Notes: a model not told the origin generated them from the letters alone. Shown: positions 34,563-46,544, counted from the first letter of the stretch. The stretch: DNA of 64,000 bases from Pelobates cultripes (GCA_933207985.1 OW240915.1:276112477-276176476), one strand, 5' to 3'. Numbers and translations are program-made.

Positions 34563-35021
34563 AACAACCATCTAGCCCACATGGTCACACCTTGCTCCCA
34601 TAAATATAGTAAAATCTTACTTGTATTCCAATCTGCAGCTGCTATCTTTGCCCCTGATTGGCTTGCTTGGCTGACATCATCAGAAATGATTCTTTGAGCC
34701 CTTTACAATGCTTTCACATTGGATTGGCTGAGCTTGTCAAGGAGGCAGATCAGGGGCAGAGCCAGCACAAGTCAAACACAGGTCCTGGCCAATCAGCTTC
34801 TTCTCAAAGAGATGCATTGAGTCAATGCATCTCTATGCGAAAAGTTCAGCATCTCATGCAGAGCACTGCCCCAGGAAGCACCTCTAGCAGCCATAGGAGG
34901 AGTGGTCAGTTGAAGTATCCCTAGGCTGTAATGTAAACACTGCATTTAATCTGAATGATTATACTCACGAGAATAAATACAATAAGCTGTAGTTGATCTG
35001 GTGACTATAGTGTCCCTTTAA
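34563..35021. mobile_element. TTAA MITE with degenerate left end
   Basis: The right end reads ACTATAGTGTCCCTTTAA (TTAA 35018-35021). The interior with CTGATTGGC, ATGCATTGAGTCAATGCATC (a near palindrome), GGAAGCACCTCTAGCAG and TGTAAACACTG is a common frog MITE arrangement. The left end is placed near TTAAAACAACCATCTAG by position only. The 88-residue frame is not a gene. Confidence 0.75.
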
Positions 35022-35931
35022 ACTTATTTCCCTTTTGGCTTTTTAAAAAAATATTTATATTTATATATTAAAAAATTTTTTTTTTTATTTGACAGAATTG
35101 ATATGTGAATTATATATGATAATATATGATAAATGATTTTTGCTGTATACTCATTTCCTTTCTTAAAAGTACACCATTAATCTTCAAAGTTATTTATTTC
35201 AAGTATATTCTAAACAAAAATAGATAAAATGCTGTTTGGGTTTTGTGTTGTTTTATTATTTTATTGTTCCAGACCTGCGCTGTAAAAAAACAAATATCCA
35301 ATGATCAAAAAAATGATGGCTATATTTGCTGCTATAAATAAGGGCTGTGAGTGGTCATTCTCTGCTCATAAACTGTGCATGCGTAAGTTGCTTCCGCTTT
35401 CAAAGCTACTTATCCACTGTTATAAGGATGAGATGTTCTTAAAATAAATTAAGTAATGTCTGCAGTGAATTTCAACCAATAGTCTCTAGAGTGAGAGGTG
35501 CTTTACAACACATGTTGCTACAAGAGGTAACAAGCCAGCAGGTTCATGTATTTTTATACTCAGTCAGAAGGATCACCTTGTGATCTTAAAATACCATTAA
35601 TAAAAAAATAAAATTGCTCTGGTCTGTCTATCAACAAATATTTATTCAGAAACAAACACTCAGCAACATACAAATATATGACATAAACTAACAAGAGCAG
35701 CAATCCCATTACCCACAAATAAACATATAAAACACAAAGTATACATTTTTAGTACATGCACCAAAGGTTTTGTTTTTGTTTCCATTACATAAGGCACTAC
35801 CTATGCATACTGAAACAGAAAAAAATAAAATGTATTTGTCATTATTATTTATTACTAGCATTTATGAAAAGTAGCCAATAGATGAAAAAAGAGGAGGAGC
35901 AGTAAAATAAATATATATTTATATATATTTA
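35022..35931. other. No gene recognised
   Basis: AT-rich DNA; nothing identified. Confidence 0.5.
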
Positions 35932-36110
35932 TTAAAGGGACACTATAGGCACCCAGACCACTTCATCTCATTGAAGTGGTCTGGGTGCACTGTTCCTGTC
36001 CCCTTAACCCATTAAAACACTGCAGTTTGAGGGTTGAGACTGACTGGTAGCTGTCTATCAGGCATCCACTAGAGGCTCACCCTGCAGTTTCACGGAGTTT
36101 AACATGTATA
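35932..36110 (+). mobile_element. Left part of a TTAA MITE
   Basis: TTAAAGGGACACTATAGGCA starts the copy, followed by a perfect hairpin CCAGACCACTTCA / TGAAGTGGTCTGG and GCACTGTTCCTGTCCCCTTA. It shares its style with the MITE at 16703. The right end is missing after about 36110. Confidence 0.85.
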
Positions 36111-36194
36111 TATGATATATGCATATAGATTTTTTATTTATTTTTTTACTAATCATCCTTTTTTACCCCTATATTACTTACTTCTCACATGATA

Positions 36195-36410
36195 AATGAA
36201 TAAAATCAACATTCAGTGGTTGTCCTTTAGCGACCAAACATCTTTTTCCCCCATCAGTCATCTCCGATTCCGAATCCCGAAGCAAAAACACATATTCGCC
36301 CATCTTGCAGGTTGTGTGCTCGGTTATATATCCGTATGAGGTTTTGGAGATATGGAATTCGGCTGAATTACAATTTGGCTGAAACTAAATGCACACATCT
36401 AATGATCTCT
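36195..36410 (-). repeat. CCGAA-family repeat, minus orientation
   Basis: On the minus strand, CCAAATTGTAATTC, TATCTCC and AACCACTGAATGTTGATT follow in the order seen on the plus strand at 46560-46795. The copies are diverged. Confidence 0.65.
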
Positions 36411-36728
36411 ATTGCACGATTAAGCAATTGCTAATGAATTAAACTTTTTTCTAGAAAATAATAAGAGTGACATACTATTTAAATTAGTGTACAAGTGCTC
36501 TCTTTTGAATGTATTTCTTACATCACAAAACTGTACCTACATACCATTGCATGAGTGACATAACAAGAAAACCAAAATACATTAAATGATAATGATACAA
36601 ACTAACTGCACTTTTCAAAAGAAATAAGTATGGAGATGCTAACTCTGGAAAGATTGTATTTCATTTTCACCAAAAAAGGAGCTTTGAAAGCTTTTCTTGC
36701 AAGTAGTAAAACAGTATAATTGAAAATA

Positions 36729-36775
<47 letters not shown>

Positions 36776-37430
36776 TATATATTTATATAAAGAAAGAAAG
36801 AAAAAATTGTGTTGCATGCTTTATTAGAGTGAAATTATTTGTTAATAGTTAAAAATGTTAAAAGTTTTCATTTATTATTTAAAATTTTTTAACAAATAAA
36901 CAGTTTTTGAGACAACAAAATAATCCATAAAAAAAAAAATCTGAAATAAATAAGTTATGAATAGGATGAACGCAGTGCTGTAAAATAATTGTCTTCTACC
37001 TTCTGTTATGAATTGCAGCTGTAGAATTCCTGAGGAAATAACAAATCACCATCAAAACATGTACGAGCAGACAACTCGGAAAATACTTCCCATATGCCCA
37101 GGAAACACTCATTCTTCTGAAGGGTTAGCTCCCAAGGAATAAATCAAAAATGGAGAAAAACAATAATATTTGCTACTTTAGTCTTACTGGATAACATATT
37201 AAATCAGCTATGGGAGTGACCATGCAAAATAATAACAATATATAATGTATTCATAATTCTATAAAAATACACATACACACGTTTTAATTAATTAGCTTTC
37301 TGGAAAATTTTAATGTTTCTGAACAATGTAAATGTCTCTGTGGCCTTTAAACTTGAACGCAAATTCAAACTAGAAAAGCATTTGGAAACCAATTCGCATC
37401 CGATAGTAAGTTTTTAATAGAGTTTTACTC
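36411..37430. other. No gene recognised; (TA)n at 36731-36772
   Basis: A long uninterrupted TA run lies at 36731-36772, followed by related AT-rich sequence. No coding similarity. Confidence 0.6.
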
Positions 37431-37439
37431 CACTATTTC

Positions 37440-37600
37440 ATGCCCGTGCCTCTGGTGGTGGTCAGTAGGACAGCCACTAGAAGCAGGTTGACCCTGAAAT
37501 GAGAACTTTGCAATCCCTGTGGAATGCCAATGTTTTCAGCCACAAGGTTAAAATGGGGGCACCCGGACTACTTCATACTCATTGAGATAAACATGTTAAT
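37440..37600 (-). mobile_element. Degenerate TTAA-MITE fragment, minus orientation
   Basis: GGTCAGTAGGACAGCCACTAGA and GGGGGCACCCGGACTACTTCA-like words resemble the family at 35932 (CACCCAGACCACTTCA), but no terminus is preserved. Confidence 0.4.
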
Positions 37601-37788
37601 TACTATACTTGTACTTTATAATTAAATGTCCATGTACAGAAATGTTTAATTCTATATACATTGTATTCAATCAATCAATATTGATTGCGTATCATTACTG
37701 AAATTCTCTGAATACACCCTTTTTATAAATTTCCCTATTTTATTATCATGTTTTACATATCTCCTTTTTACTAATCATGCTGATGGTC

Positions 37789-38261
37789 TAGTGGTTCCCA
37801 AACAGTGTGCCAGAGCGCCGCAACATGCACATAGGGGTGCCATAGAATGTTTGCCCGGTGCTATAATAACAGCACCGGGAAAACATTACTGCTGAACAGC
37901 GGCCCGGTCAGGTGCCACGGTCCTTTAAGACGCCGACCAGACCCCCTCCCAGCATCCTGCAGGGGACAGCGTGGGAGGAGGCAGCCACAGCGTGAGGGGA
38001 GAGGGGCATAAAGAGCTCCAGATCCCTCACTGCCACCACCAGCAGGACTCCAAGCCACCTTCCTGGGACATAAGGTAAGCTAACAGGAGGGTGGCTGGAG
38101 ATATTTTTTAAAAATCACGTTTATGAGTTTGAGTGTGCGTGAGTATGAGTGTGTATGAGTGTATGTATGAGTTTGTGATTGTGAGTACGAGTGTGTGTAT
38201 GTGTGTGTATGAGTTTGTGTGTGTGTGTGTGTGTGTGTATGAGTGTGTGTGTATATGTAAA

Positions 38262-38298
<37 letters not shown>

Positions 38299-38942
38299 GT
38301 GTATGCGCACACATCTGTGTATGTGCGTCTGTATGTCAGGATGTGTGTTTTTATGTCAGTGTGTGTATCTTTGTCATGGTGTGGGCATGTATCAATGTTT
38401 GTGTGTGTCAGGGTGCATGTGTGTATATGTCGGTGTGTATCTATGTCTATGTATGTGTCTGTGTGTATCTATATGTGTGTATGTGTCAGTATATTTATAT
38501 GTATCTGTGTGTTAATGTACATAAATATCTGTCTAAGTATGTATGTATGTGGTAGTGTATGTGCATATATCCAAGCAGTCAAACACCAGCACAAGATACA
38601 AGAACACTCCTGCAATCTAACTAAAATATTACATACACACACCCCTTCACTCAAACACAAATACTTCACACTAATGTACATCCGCATTTAAAAGTGAACA
38701 TTACTTTCAGACACACACCTGCAATCAAACGCAAACATTACATACAAACACACCCCTGTATTAAAACACAATAACTATATACAACCACCCCTTCAAACAC
38801 CAACACTGTACATTACACTATAGCACCAGTAAATGCTGCAGCGCTGTACAGATATGCAACCTAGAAATTTTGACTTGGGGTGCCTTGTAAAAATATTTAA
38901 TTATCAAGGACGCCTTAAACCTAAAAAGTTTGGGAACCACTG
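37789..38942. mobile_element. hAT-like nonautonomous element with GT-rich array
   Basis: Ends TAGTGGTTCCCAAAC and GTTTGGGAACCACTG are inverted copies of the hAT tip CAGTGGTTCCCAAAC, with one base changed at the left. Flanks TGATGGTC (37781-37788) and TGATAGTC (38943-38950) are an 8-bp duplication with one mismatch. Inside are a GC-rich left part and a 450-base GT-rich array. No transposase is encoded. Confidence 0.9.
38115..38560 (+). repeat. GT-rich microsatellite/minisatellite
   Basis: GTGTGTGT runs are mixed with GTGAGTATGAGTGTG-, TGTATGTGTC- and TATGTCAGTG-type units. Long frames on both strands (up to 166 residues, Cys/Val or His/Thr-rich) result from the repeat. Confidence 0.95.
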
Positions 38943-39359
38943 TGATAGTCTATAAAGCCAATAACATACAGGGTTCTGTGAATATATATATATGTATCTG
39001 TCAAAGTGGACAACCAAATCCTGCAACTTCCCTAAGAAGTAGCGAATGACTTTAACAATTATTTTGTTAAATGCTCCACCACCCTGATTTCCAAGCTAAT
39101 AAATGACACACATCCTGAAACTACAAATGTGGTTCAGGCCCCACTAACTTTGCAAAGACCCAATACAGACAAGTTCAATTTTAGACCTGTATCTATTAGA
39201 AAAAACAATTTGGGCCTGTCACAACCCTAATTAACGAATCCTTGGTGTCTGGATATATACGCAAACTTTGGAAGACTGCAAAAGTAGTGCCTGATCATGT
39301 ACCCCAGCAAATAAGTGCCAATAATAGTGTATTTTGTTAATGCAAGTATCTCCTGTGGT
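38943..39359. other. No gene recognised
   Basis: The sequence between two hAT-like elements; nothing identified. Confidence 0.5.
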
Positions 39360-39989
39360 CAGGGGCGTACCTAGAGCATTTGGCACCCGGGGTGGGTCCT
39401 CCCTCCATCCCCCAACTTTAAAATGTAAAAAACATCCACAATTCTTTAAAAAAAAAAATGTATTTAGCACTAAGCAGTGTTTATGCTTTTAAATGTAAGC
39501 ATGTTTTTGTATGGAGTATGTTTGAGTGAATGTAGGATGTGTGTCTGTATGTGGTGATGGCAATTGAATGCAGGCATGCATTTTTATGTAGTGTGGTTTT
39601 TGAAGGCAGTGGTGTGGTTATATATAATGGTGGAGTTTGTATGTAGTGTTGACGTTGAAATGCAGGGGTGGATTTGTGTGTAGTGTTGGCGAGATTCTGA
39701 GATGTATGCACATATACACATACACACACACACCTAAATACACACTGACACACATGCAAATACGTAGACACATAGGAACAATATATAGGGGGTGGACATA
39801 TAAGATACCACAATCCAAACTGGGGGGCACTAAAACTTTTCACTAGGGGATGGGGTAATGTGTTGCCATTGGCTGCCTGATGCCAGCATGCAGTGCACAT
39901 TGGCATCAGTCAACAAATTTGCATATAATTCACATTAGCCACCCAGAGTTCTTGATTGTGGGCTAGCTGACACCTCTTAATGTCGATCT

Positions 39990-40290
39990 TTGTTTATCAG
40001 ATAACTCCCTTATTTGCTATCCTTATGTGGGATTGCCATATTTAAGGACACCAAATAAGGATAAAGGAGCTATCTGCTAAACAGCACCCTAATTTGGTAT
40101 CTTTAAATATGGAAATCTCACATAAGGACACCAATTTAGAGAATTATCAACTAAACAGCTAAAAGATCAATTTAAAAAAAAAACTTTTCTTAATTTCAGT
40201 TGTTTAGTAGATAACGCCCTTATTTGTTATCCTTATGTGGGATTGCAATATTTAAGGACACCAAATAAGGGAGCTATGTACCAAACACAT
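39990..40290. repeat. Three copies of an ~85-base unit, the middle one inverted
   Basis: The unit, with CCCTTATTTG, TATCCTTATGTGGGATTG and TATTTAAGGACACCAAATAA, lies forward at about 39992-40075 and 40205-40285 and reversed at 40076-40160. This forms a foldback plus a direct repeat. Confidence 0.8.
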
Positions 40291-40325
40291 ACACATTAAT
40301 ATACACACACAATAACACAATAGGT

Positions 40326-40352
40326 GTATGTCTGTGTGTGTATATCTGTGAT

Positions 40353-40390
<38 letters not shown>

Positions 40391-40430
40391 CATATATATA
40401 TACACACACACACACACACTTGTGTATGTA
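40326..40430. repeat. (TG)n/(TA)n/(CA)n microsatellite
   Basis: TGTGTGTGTG runs into a TATATA stretch and then ACACACACAC, a self-complementary dinucleotide array. Confidence 0.95.
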
Positions 40431-40845
40431 TGTGATGTTTGCATGTATATATCTAATCATGTATGTTTGTAATTGTATCTGTGTGGGTCTGTGATTGTGT
40501 ATGTCTGTGTTTATGTGTGTGGTTGTGTGTGTATCTCTGTAGTTAAGTGTGACTATGACTATGGCCCCTGGGAGATTGTGAAAATGTATGCACTTTTATT
40601 TGGTGTGTATGGCCCTTTAAGACTGTCGGTGGGCATATTGGGGCTTATGGACTCTTTATGTGACTGGCCCTTTAAACACCTTTTTTGGGACATCAGGAAG
40701 ATTGGGACACTGCCCCTTTAAGGCCGTGTCCCCAGACTTGTTGGGGACACGGCCCCTTTAAGACGGTGTCCCCTGTGTCCCCAGACCTGGTGCAAACCCT
40801 TTGTGCCTGCCTTGCTATTTCCCACTTGGTTCAGTAAATGGGAAA

Positions 40846-41050
40846 TTATTTCAGCTGCAGAGACTAAGTCCCATTCAGCGATGGGACTTAGTCTTTTTTT
40901 CAGCCGCTTTTTTCAGCCTTATTTCAGCTGCAGAGACTAAGTCCCATTCGGCGATGGGACTTAGTCTTTTTTTCAGCCGTTTCTTTCAGCCTTATTTCAG
41001 CTGCAGAGACTAAGTCCCATTCGCGATGGGACTTAGTCGTTTTTTCAGCC
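40846..41050 (+). repeat. Three tandem 73-bp units with a 13-bp palindromic stem
   Basis: Units start at 40846, 40919 and 40992. Each carries GACTAAGTCCCAT then 4-6 bases then ATGGGACTTAGTC, a perfect 13-bp stem, preceded by TTATTTCAGCTGCAGA. The loop is TCAGCG, TCGGCG and TCGCG in the three copies. The 70-residue frame over the array is a product of the repeat. Confidence 0.95.
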
Positions 41051-41300
41051 TGAAATAGACCGACCTCACAGCCCAAATCTATGGAACTGTTTTGGGCAGG
41101 AAAATGTGCTTGCAGTCGGTCACAAAGGGACCTCCAGCTAACTTTTTAACCCCTGGATGGATTTGGCTGATTTTTGGTTATGTTTATGTTTTAAGTGTGC
41201 TGATTCCAAATATGTAATTATGAAGATGGGATGTGTAGTTTTAAAGTTACAGGGTATGGCTAAAAACTGTATTTTTACTGCCTGTGTTTAATTATGTTAA

Positions 41301-41497
<197 letters not shown>

Positions 41498-41622
41498 GAC
41501 GTGTATATGGCAGCCATTTTAGGAACCGTACACCTGGGACCCGAGCAAGGTCACCTCGTTCAACAGGCGACAACATTTGTCCCTGGAAAACTATCCTGAC
41601 ATTCTGTACAATTTGTATGGAT

Positions 41623-41678
41623 ATGGCAGTGATTTCTGTAACAGGGAGATGGAAGAAGATGCTTGGTCGGTCCTCTTA
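41623..41678 (+). ncRNA. U2 snRNA-like segment (3' half)
   Basis: ATTTCTGTAACAGGGAGATG then GAAGAAGATGCTTGGTCGGT and CCTCTT align with U2 nucleotides about 98-143 (GATTTTTGGAGCAGGGAGATG, GAATAGGAGCTTGCTCCGTCC). About 125 bases separate it from the 5' segment, where U2 would have only about 20. In between, AGGAACCGTACACC near 41521 resembles the U2 3' terminus. Confidence 0.65.
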
Positions 41679-41730
41679 ATTCAAATTTGGGGCACTGCGC
41701 GGTCAAGCTAATGTGCCACCAGATAGGAGT

Positions 41731-41789
41731 GGTGTGTTTAGTATTGTTCTGATCAGTTTAATACCTTCCGCGTCTCCTATCAGTGGTCG
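41731..41789 (+). ncRNA. U2 snRNA-like segment, copy 2, cut by the gap
   Basis: GGTGTGTTTAGTATTGTTCT and CAGTTTAATACCTTCCGCGT repeat the copy at 41444 almost exactly, then run into the N stretch. A second tandem unit is therefore present and its remainder may lie in the gap. Confidence 0.75.
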
Positions 41790-41889
41790 NNNNNNNNNNN
41801 NNNNNNNNNNNNNNNNNNNNNNNNNNNNNNNNNNNNNNNNNNNNNNNNNNNNNNNNNNNNNNNNNNNNNNNNNNNNNNNNNNNNNNNNN
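41790..41889. other. Assembly gap of 100 N
   Basis: Exactly 100 undetermined bases, the usual placeholder for a gap of unknown size. It falls inside tandemly repeated sequence, where assemblies commonly break. Open frames crossing it are meaningless. Confidence 0.99.
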
Positions 41890-42150
41890 TTTTAAATCCA
41901 AGCTATTGTGACACCAGATATAAGTGGTGGCACTGACTGGGGAAATGGGCACAGTATCCACTGTGAGCCTGACACAGAAGCTTGCAGCAGTGGCAGACAA
42001 CTGACTGCTATTCAATCTATAACAGTGAAAAAAGTTTTTTGTTTTTAAATCCAAGCTATTGTGACACCAGATGTAATTGGTGGCACTGACTGGGGAAATG
42101 GGCACTGTGAACCTGACACAGAAGCTGGCAGCAGTGGCAGACAACTAAGT
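41890..42150 (+). repeat. Two tandem ~150-base units
   Basis: TTTTAAATCCAAGCTATTGT starts a unit at 41890 and again at 42043. Both continue through GACACCAGAT, GGTGGCACTGACTGGGGAAA and GCAGTGGCAGACAACT. Differences include a short deletion in the second. The minus-strand frame over it shows the same repetition. Confidence 0.9.
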
Positions 42151-42394
42151 GCATTTACATTACATAGAAAAATAAAATAAAAAAAAAGCATACCCTTATC
42201 CCTAACCTAGCTATGCTTTTCCCTATCTTATGAACAGCAGCTACACTTTTCCCTCCTCTTAGTAAGCATGCAGCTTGAGAATGAATCTAAAATGGATGCT
42301 GTCCAGTAGGTGGGAGGGTCTGCTAGAGAGGCTGTGCTGCTAATTGGCTGGAATGTGTCTGCTGACTGTGAGGTACAAAATGCTAATTAACATG

Positions 42395-42505
42395 ACGAAT
42401 AGGGGGCGGGTCGAACCGCGCATATGTTCGCACGCCGTGGCGAACGCGAACATGCTATGTTCGCCAGGAACCGTTCGCCGGCGAACCGTTCGGTACATCA
42501 CTAAC
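42395..42505. repeat. TTCGCC/GGCGAA-rich segment with 14-bp palindrome
   Basis: GTTCGCCGGCGAAC is a perfect palindrome near 42474-42487, surrounded by further GTTCGC and GCGAAC words. The CpG density is far above the surroundings. This composition is typical of an anuran repeat whose tip reads GGTACATCACTAA. Confidence 0.7.
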
Positions 42506-42765
42506 ACAGAGTCACAGATAGTCACAGGCAGACATTCACACACACAGTCATAGATAGTCACAGGCAGACATTCACACACACAGTCACAGATAGTCACAGG
42601 CAGACATTCACACACACAGTCACAAATAGTCACAGGCAGACATTCACACACACAGTCACAGATAGTCACAGGCAGACATTCACACACGCAGTCACAGATA
42701 GTCACAGGCAGACATTCACACACACAGTCACAGATAGTCACAGGCAGACATCCACACACACACAG
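42504..42765 (+). repeat. 36-bp minisatellite, about 7 copies
   Basis: Units such as GTCACAGATAGTCACAGGCA followed by GACATTCACACACACA recur every 36 bases (GACATT at 42531, 42567, 42603 and so on). Because 36 is a multiple of three, the minus strand has a long frame with a 12-residue period containing CLPVTICDCV; this is a consequence of the repeat, not evidence of a gene. Confidence 0.95.
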
Positions 42766-43013
42766 GCAGTAACCAGCAGTCTCACACACACACACTCTCT
42801 CTCTCTCTCTCCTACTTACTGGTGGAGGAGTGGAGTCAGTGAGTTCCTGGTGTGCTGCTTCTCCTCAGTGGGCTGCAGTGAAAGGCAGCAAATGGAGGCT
42901 GGCTGTTGCTCCGCCCCAACATCTGGTTTGGCTCCGCCTCCATGGTTGAGCTGGCTCCGCCCCCAATTATCCATGCAGTTCTTCTGTACTGCTGAATTCC
43001 CAGCCCCTGCATG

Positions 43014-43060
43014 TGTGAGCTGTGTGGCTTCCGGCACCCTGTGCAGCCACACAGCTCACA
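43014..43060. repeat. 16-bp-stem hairpin near the hAT right end
   Basis: TGTGAGCTGTGTGGCT and AGCCACACAGCTCACA are exact complements separated by 15 bases. Subterminal hairpins are frequent in hAT MITEs. Confidence 0.85.
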
Positions 43061-43166
43061 GAATCACAAGCCTGGCCAGCCCTGGCGGCACCCCCCTACC
43101 TGGTGGCACCCCCTAACTGGTGGCACCCAGGGCAGACCGCCCCCCCCCGCCCTTAGTACGCCACTG

Positions 43167-43559
43167 CCTGTGGTTTAGCTCATCTCAGTATACGATTCTC
43201 GGAGCATATGGTGTGAATGCAAGTTATAACAATTTGTTTCTAGGTGCGATGTCATGGAGAATAATCGGAACGGACACCAGGATTTTTGGTGAACCATGAC
43301 ATACATATATAAATGAGCTGGAATCAGGCATCAAGTAATAAAGTCATTATCACATCAGATTAACATAATATCACTTCAAGCCTTGAGTACACTATGCTGC
43401 TTACTAGGCATAATATTATCATAATAATCTGGGGAATTGTTACATATGCTTTTCAGGTACAGTTATTCCCCGGATGACATATATGTGCGGTAAAGCCTGT
43501 GTTCTTAACTGCATCTTCATAACTTCCACACAGAAGTTAAAGGGTTAAAGGGTTATTAA
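43167..43559. other. No gene recognised; small inverted repeat at 43250-43302
   Basis: ATGTCATGG and CCATGACAT bracket about 35 bases. Otherwise unremarkable. Confidence 0.5.
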
Positions 43560-43713
43560 AGGGTTATTTACAAAGTGAATTTCAAATTTAAAGTCAAAGT
43601 AACCAAACTGGAAGCATAGACGACAGAGAATTATTTTTTTTTTTTTTTAGTTTGACTATTTTTACCTTGAATTTTAAATTCACTTTGAATTCTCAGTATA
43701 ATAAATAACCCTG
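43560..43713. mobile_element. Small MITE, AGGGTTATTTAC ends (copy 1)
   Basis: Starts GGGTTATTTACAAAGTGAAT and ends ATAATAAATAACCCTG; the arms pair through AAAGTGAATTTCAAATTTAA / TTTTAAATTCACTTT. A second copy with the same ends lies at 54980-55160. Confidence 0.85.
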
Positions 43714-44299
43714 GTAGAGCTGGAAATCCATAGATAACTATAGAGAGGTCGAAAATGAGAGGAAGGCTAATACATGTTAATTAAAACACAAGTCATCAAC
43801 ATGATGATATCCACCATACATATACTTAAAATAAAAGTTAGCACACCGCTGTGCAACAATCCGGAGACTGCTTCATATAATTAAAGTAAATCTTCCTTTA
43901 GATTAAACAAGAAATGGAAATTGTCTGAAAATTGCGTAAATATATGTATATTGCTTACTTGTATAGGATCTGCATGATGATTGGGACCGAACATGAAAAA
44001 TTAAGGTTAAACTTCCTCTGAGCTAGAAACCTTTCTATCAACATATGTTGAGACAGAAAGATATTAATATAAAGATGATGTCCTGATGAAAGTTTTGTTT
44101 AGAAACTCGAACATTGACATTTTAAGACAGGCTTAACTTAAAAGTTATGTTTTATTTTTTATGAAGTCCTAGAGTGATATCTATTTGATATATCTATATT
44201 CTGCCTGACAAGAACCAGGCATCATATTTTTGTCCCTAGAGTGCAGGTTCATGGTTCATGTATATAAGTAAAGTGCCAACTGAAACTCTAGCCTCTAAC
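43714..44299. other. No gene recognised
   Basis: AT-rich DNA; nothing identified. Confidence 0.5.
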
Positions 44300-45410
44300 T
44301 GCTTATGCATACAGTTAACCACAAGCAATGTCCCCCTCCTCTCCCATATTATCACATTTTGTCATTGATCACTGGTTGCCTAATGTCCGAGCACAGAACA
44401 GAGGAATCTGGGCTAAAAGTAAGAAATTTAGACTTTGGGCCTGGGTAAGCTCCCACCAACGCCCCTTTTATAATCACATAAAGCATACTTTTAAAAACTA
44501 TATATATTATTACAAAAGTATTTATCTTTTCCCTCTTTGGACACAGCAAAACGTAAAGTGAATGAAGCTTGGAAAATGGACAGCCTTTCCGCTCTAATCA
44601 ACGACAACACAAAACACAACAGCAAAAGCTGGGAGCCATGGCTATTCGAATTTCCACTTCCCACCTAAAAAAACCCTTTCATGGGCACAGAACAGGGACT
44701 GGGGTCTCACTCCGGATCTCTTCTTATCTACCCCCCACTTTATTCCCTTCCTTCTCTTTTAGCCTCCTACTTCCTCCCTCTCTCTTTCTTTTCTTTTTTT
44801 TCCTTTTTTCCCTCTTTCTCTTTTCCTCTCTCTCGCTCCTCTTTTTCTATCTTTCTCTCTCTACTCTCATCCCGCTCATTCTTTTCTAGTCTCCCAATTC
44901 AAAAACCTGACACTCTGAACATACCCTATCAGCAACAACATGTACATCCTGCCTCACAATGTGCGGGGGTCTCAGAGCACTAAATCTTGCTACCAGACTT
45001 CACAATTATAGATCTTGCCTAAACGCACAACAGCCCAATTCCAAAAACTAGCAGGGGGTAATCCCCCTGGTCTTGCAATAACAAAGGAGGGGAGATTGAC
45101 CCCCCAGCTTCTATCTCTATTACACCCCACAATACCTGCCTCACGACACGGGAGCTAATTTTACCACTACACTGAATAATGAACCACGACAAACTGTCTC
45201 CTCTGCTGGGGAACCCTCCCACTCATTAGACAAAGTTAAATCTCATGTAAGAATGAAATGTGACGTACTATGTTTCCACTCGAATGTCTTGACAAATCCT
45301 TTATTTATTTTTTTACATTTCTTCTTCATTCTGTAACCTGATTTCTTCATATACAAAAATTGACAAAATACATAAATAAAGAATTTCTAAAATAAAAAAA
45401 AAGAATTTAT
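44300..45410 (+). mobile_element. Probable L1-like 3' fragment with CT-rich tract
   Basis: A CT-only run (TCTCTTTTCCTCTCTCTCGC type) at 44750-44885 lies in a segment that ends ACATAAATAAAGAATTTCTA followed by AAAATAAAAAAAAAG (45370-45405), an A-rich retroelement tail with AATAAA. CT-rich 3' UTRs occur in frog Tx1/L1 elements. The frame at 44328 is not recognisable, so the class is uncertain. Confidence 0.45.
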
Positions 45411-46544
45411 CTTTATTTATTTAGATTGTCAAATTTAAAGTTATTGCTAAGTAACTATTTTAATAGTTACTTAGCCTCCCAATGTTTCAAATGGACAAAG
45501 AAGGACACTGGTCAGGGATGGGCTGTCCTGAGAATTGTTAGGTGACTTACTAATGGCAATTTATGAAAAAAAGTGTAATTCAAAACAAGAACAATGAATG
45601 TTATTTAAGCAGACCAATTTCTAAACACATTTATCATACTTTAAAGACACATTAGTGGCAGTATTATAGCTGTGATGCTCTGTTATACACTCAGACACAT
45701 CAACAGGAAGGAGCGCAAAGAAAAAAGGAGCCAAGGTATGTTGGCCCAATATAGGGACTGACCCTCCTAAAAAGGGACAGCCATAAGGCTGTGAAAACTC
45801 TACAAGGCTCAAGTAGAAAATATTAAATTATTTTAATTTGGGAAGCACTCTTTTTACTTTTACACAACAGTAAGAGTCAACACCTGATATTGCAATTATG
45901 AAAATAATGTAATATTTTAAATCATTTTTACATTCATATAACAATAACATGCATGGTCCACATTAGATTGAACACTATGAGAAAAACATGTTAGATTGCA
46001 AACATGAGAGATGTACCTTAAGGATCTTATAAAGAATAGCATTTACATGGAAAAATATAGAAAATAACACTATAGAAAACCTTACATTGAAACATAAAAG
46101 ACAAATTAGAGTTTATTCTATCAGGCAGCTTGGTTAACTATTCTGGAAAATCTGCAGCAAGGTTATACAGGGAAATCAAAATAATTGGCAAGGCTTTTGA
46201 AAAATAAACACAATTTAAATCAATATGAGTGCCATGCACAAAATGTCTTGAATTTGAAAAATAGAAAAATATATTATGGACTCACAACTCAGTATGCACT
46301 GCAGACACATAACTAATGATAATTCACTCATTGTAATAGTTGCCCTATAACTTCCAAAACATATTTGAAATGATGAACATATAGGGAATTTGAACAATCA
46401 ATACTAATAATTAAAAATAGGTTGAAAAGTTTTTTTTATAGTTGTACTAGCTGTGTAAAAAAATATTATAAGTAAAACAATGAAAAAAATGTCTATTTTT
46501 TAAATATTTTGTTCACATGTGATGTTGTACTATGCATACCTATT
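45411..46544. other. No gene recognised; perfect hairpin at 45446-45475
   Basis: GCTAAGTAACTATT and AATAGTTACTTAGC are exact complements separated by TT, a 30-base palindrome. The rest is AT-rich and unassigned. Confidence 0.6.

Noticed and set aside
38133..38691. Long open frames (140 and 166 residues, Cys/Val-rich)
   Set aside because: They lie over a GT-rich array where stop codons are rare; all frames on both strands stay open, so the length is not evidence of coding.
41713..42144. Frames spanning the N stretch
   Set aside because: They include 33 undetermined residues and mirror tandem repeats.
42504..42765. CRISPR-like regular repeats
   Set aside because: The units are contiguous with no unique spacers, in a vertebrate genome; it is a minisatellite.
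42340..42795. 151-residue frame with 12-residue repeats
   Set aside because: A 36-bp tandem repeat keeps the frame open automatically; no start context or domain.
44569..44983. Ser/Phe/Leu-rich frames
   Set aside because: They come from a CT-only tract; composition artefact.
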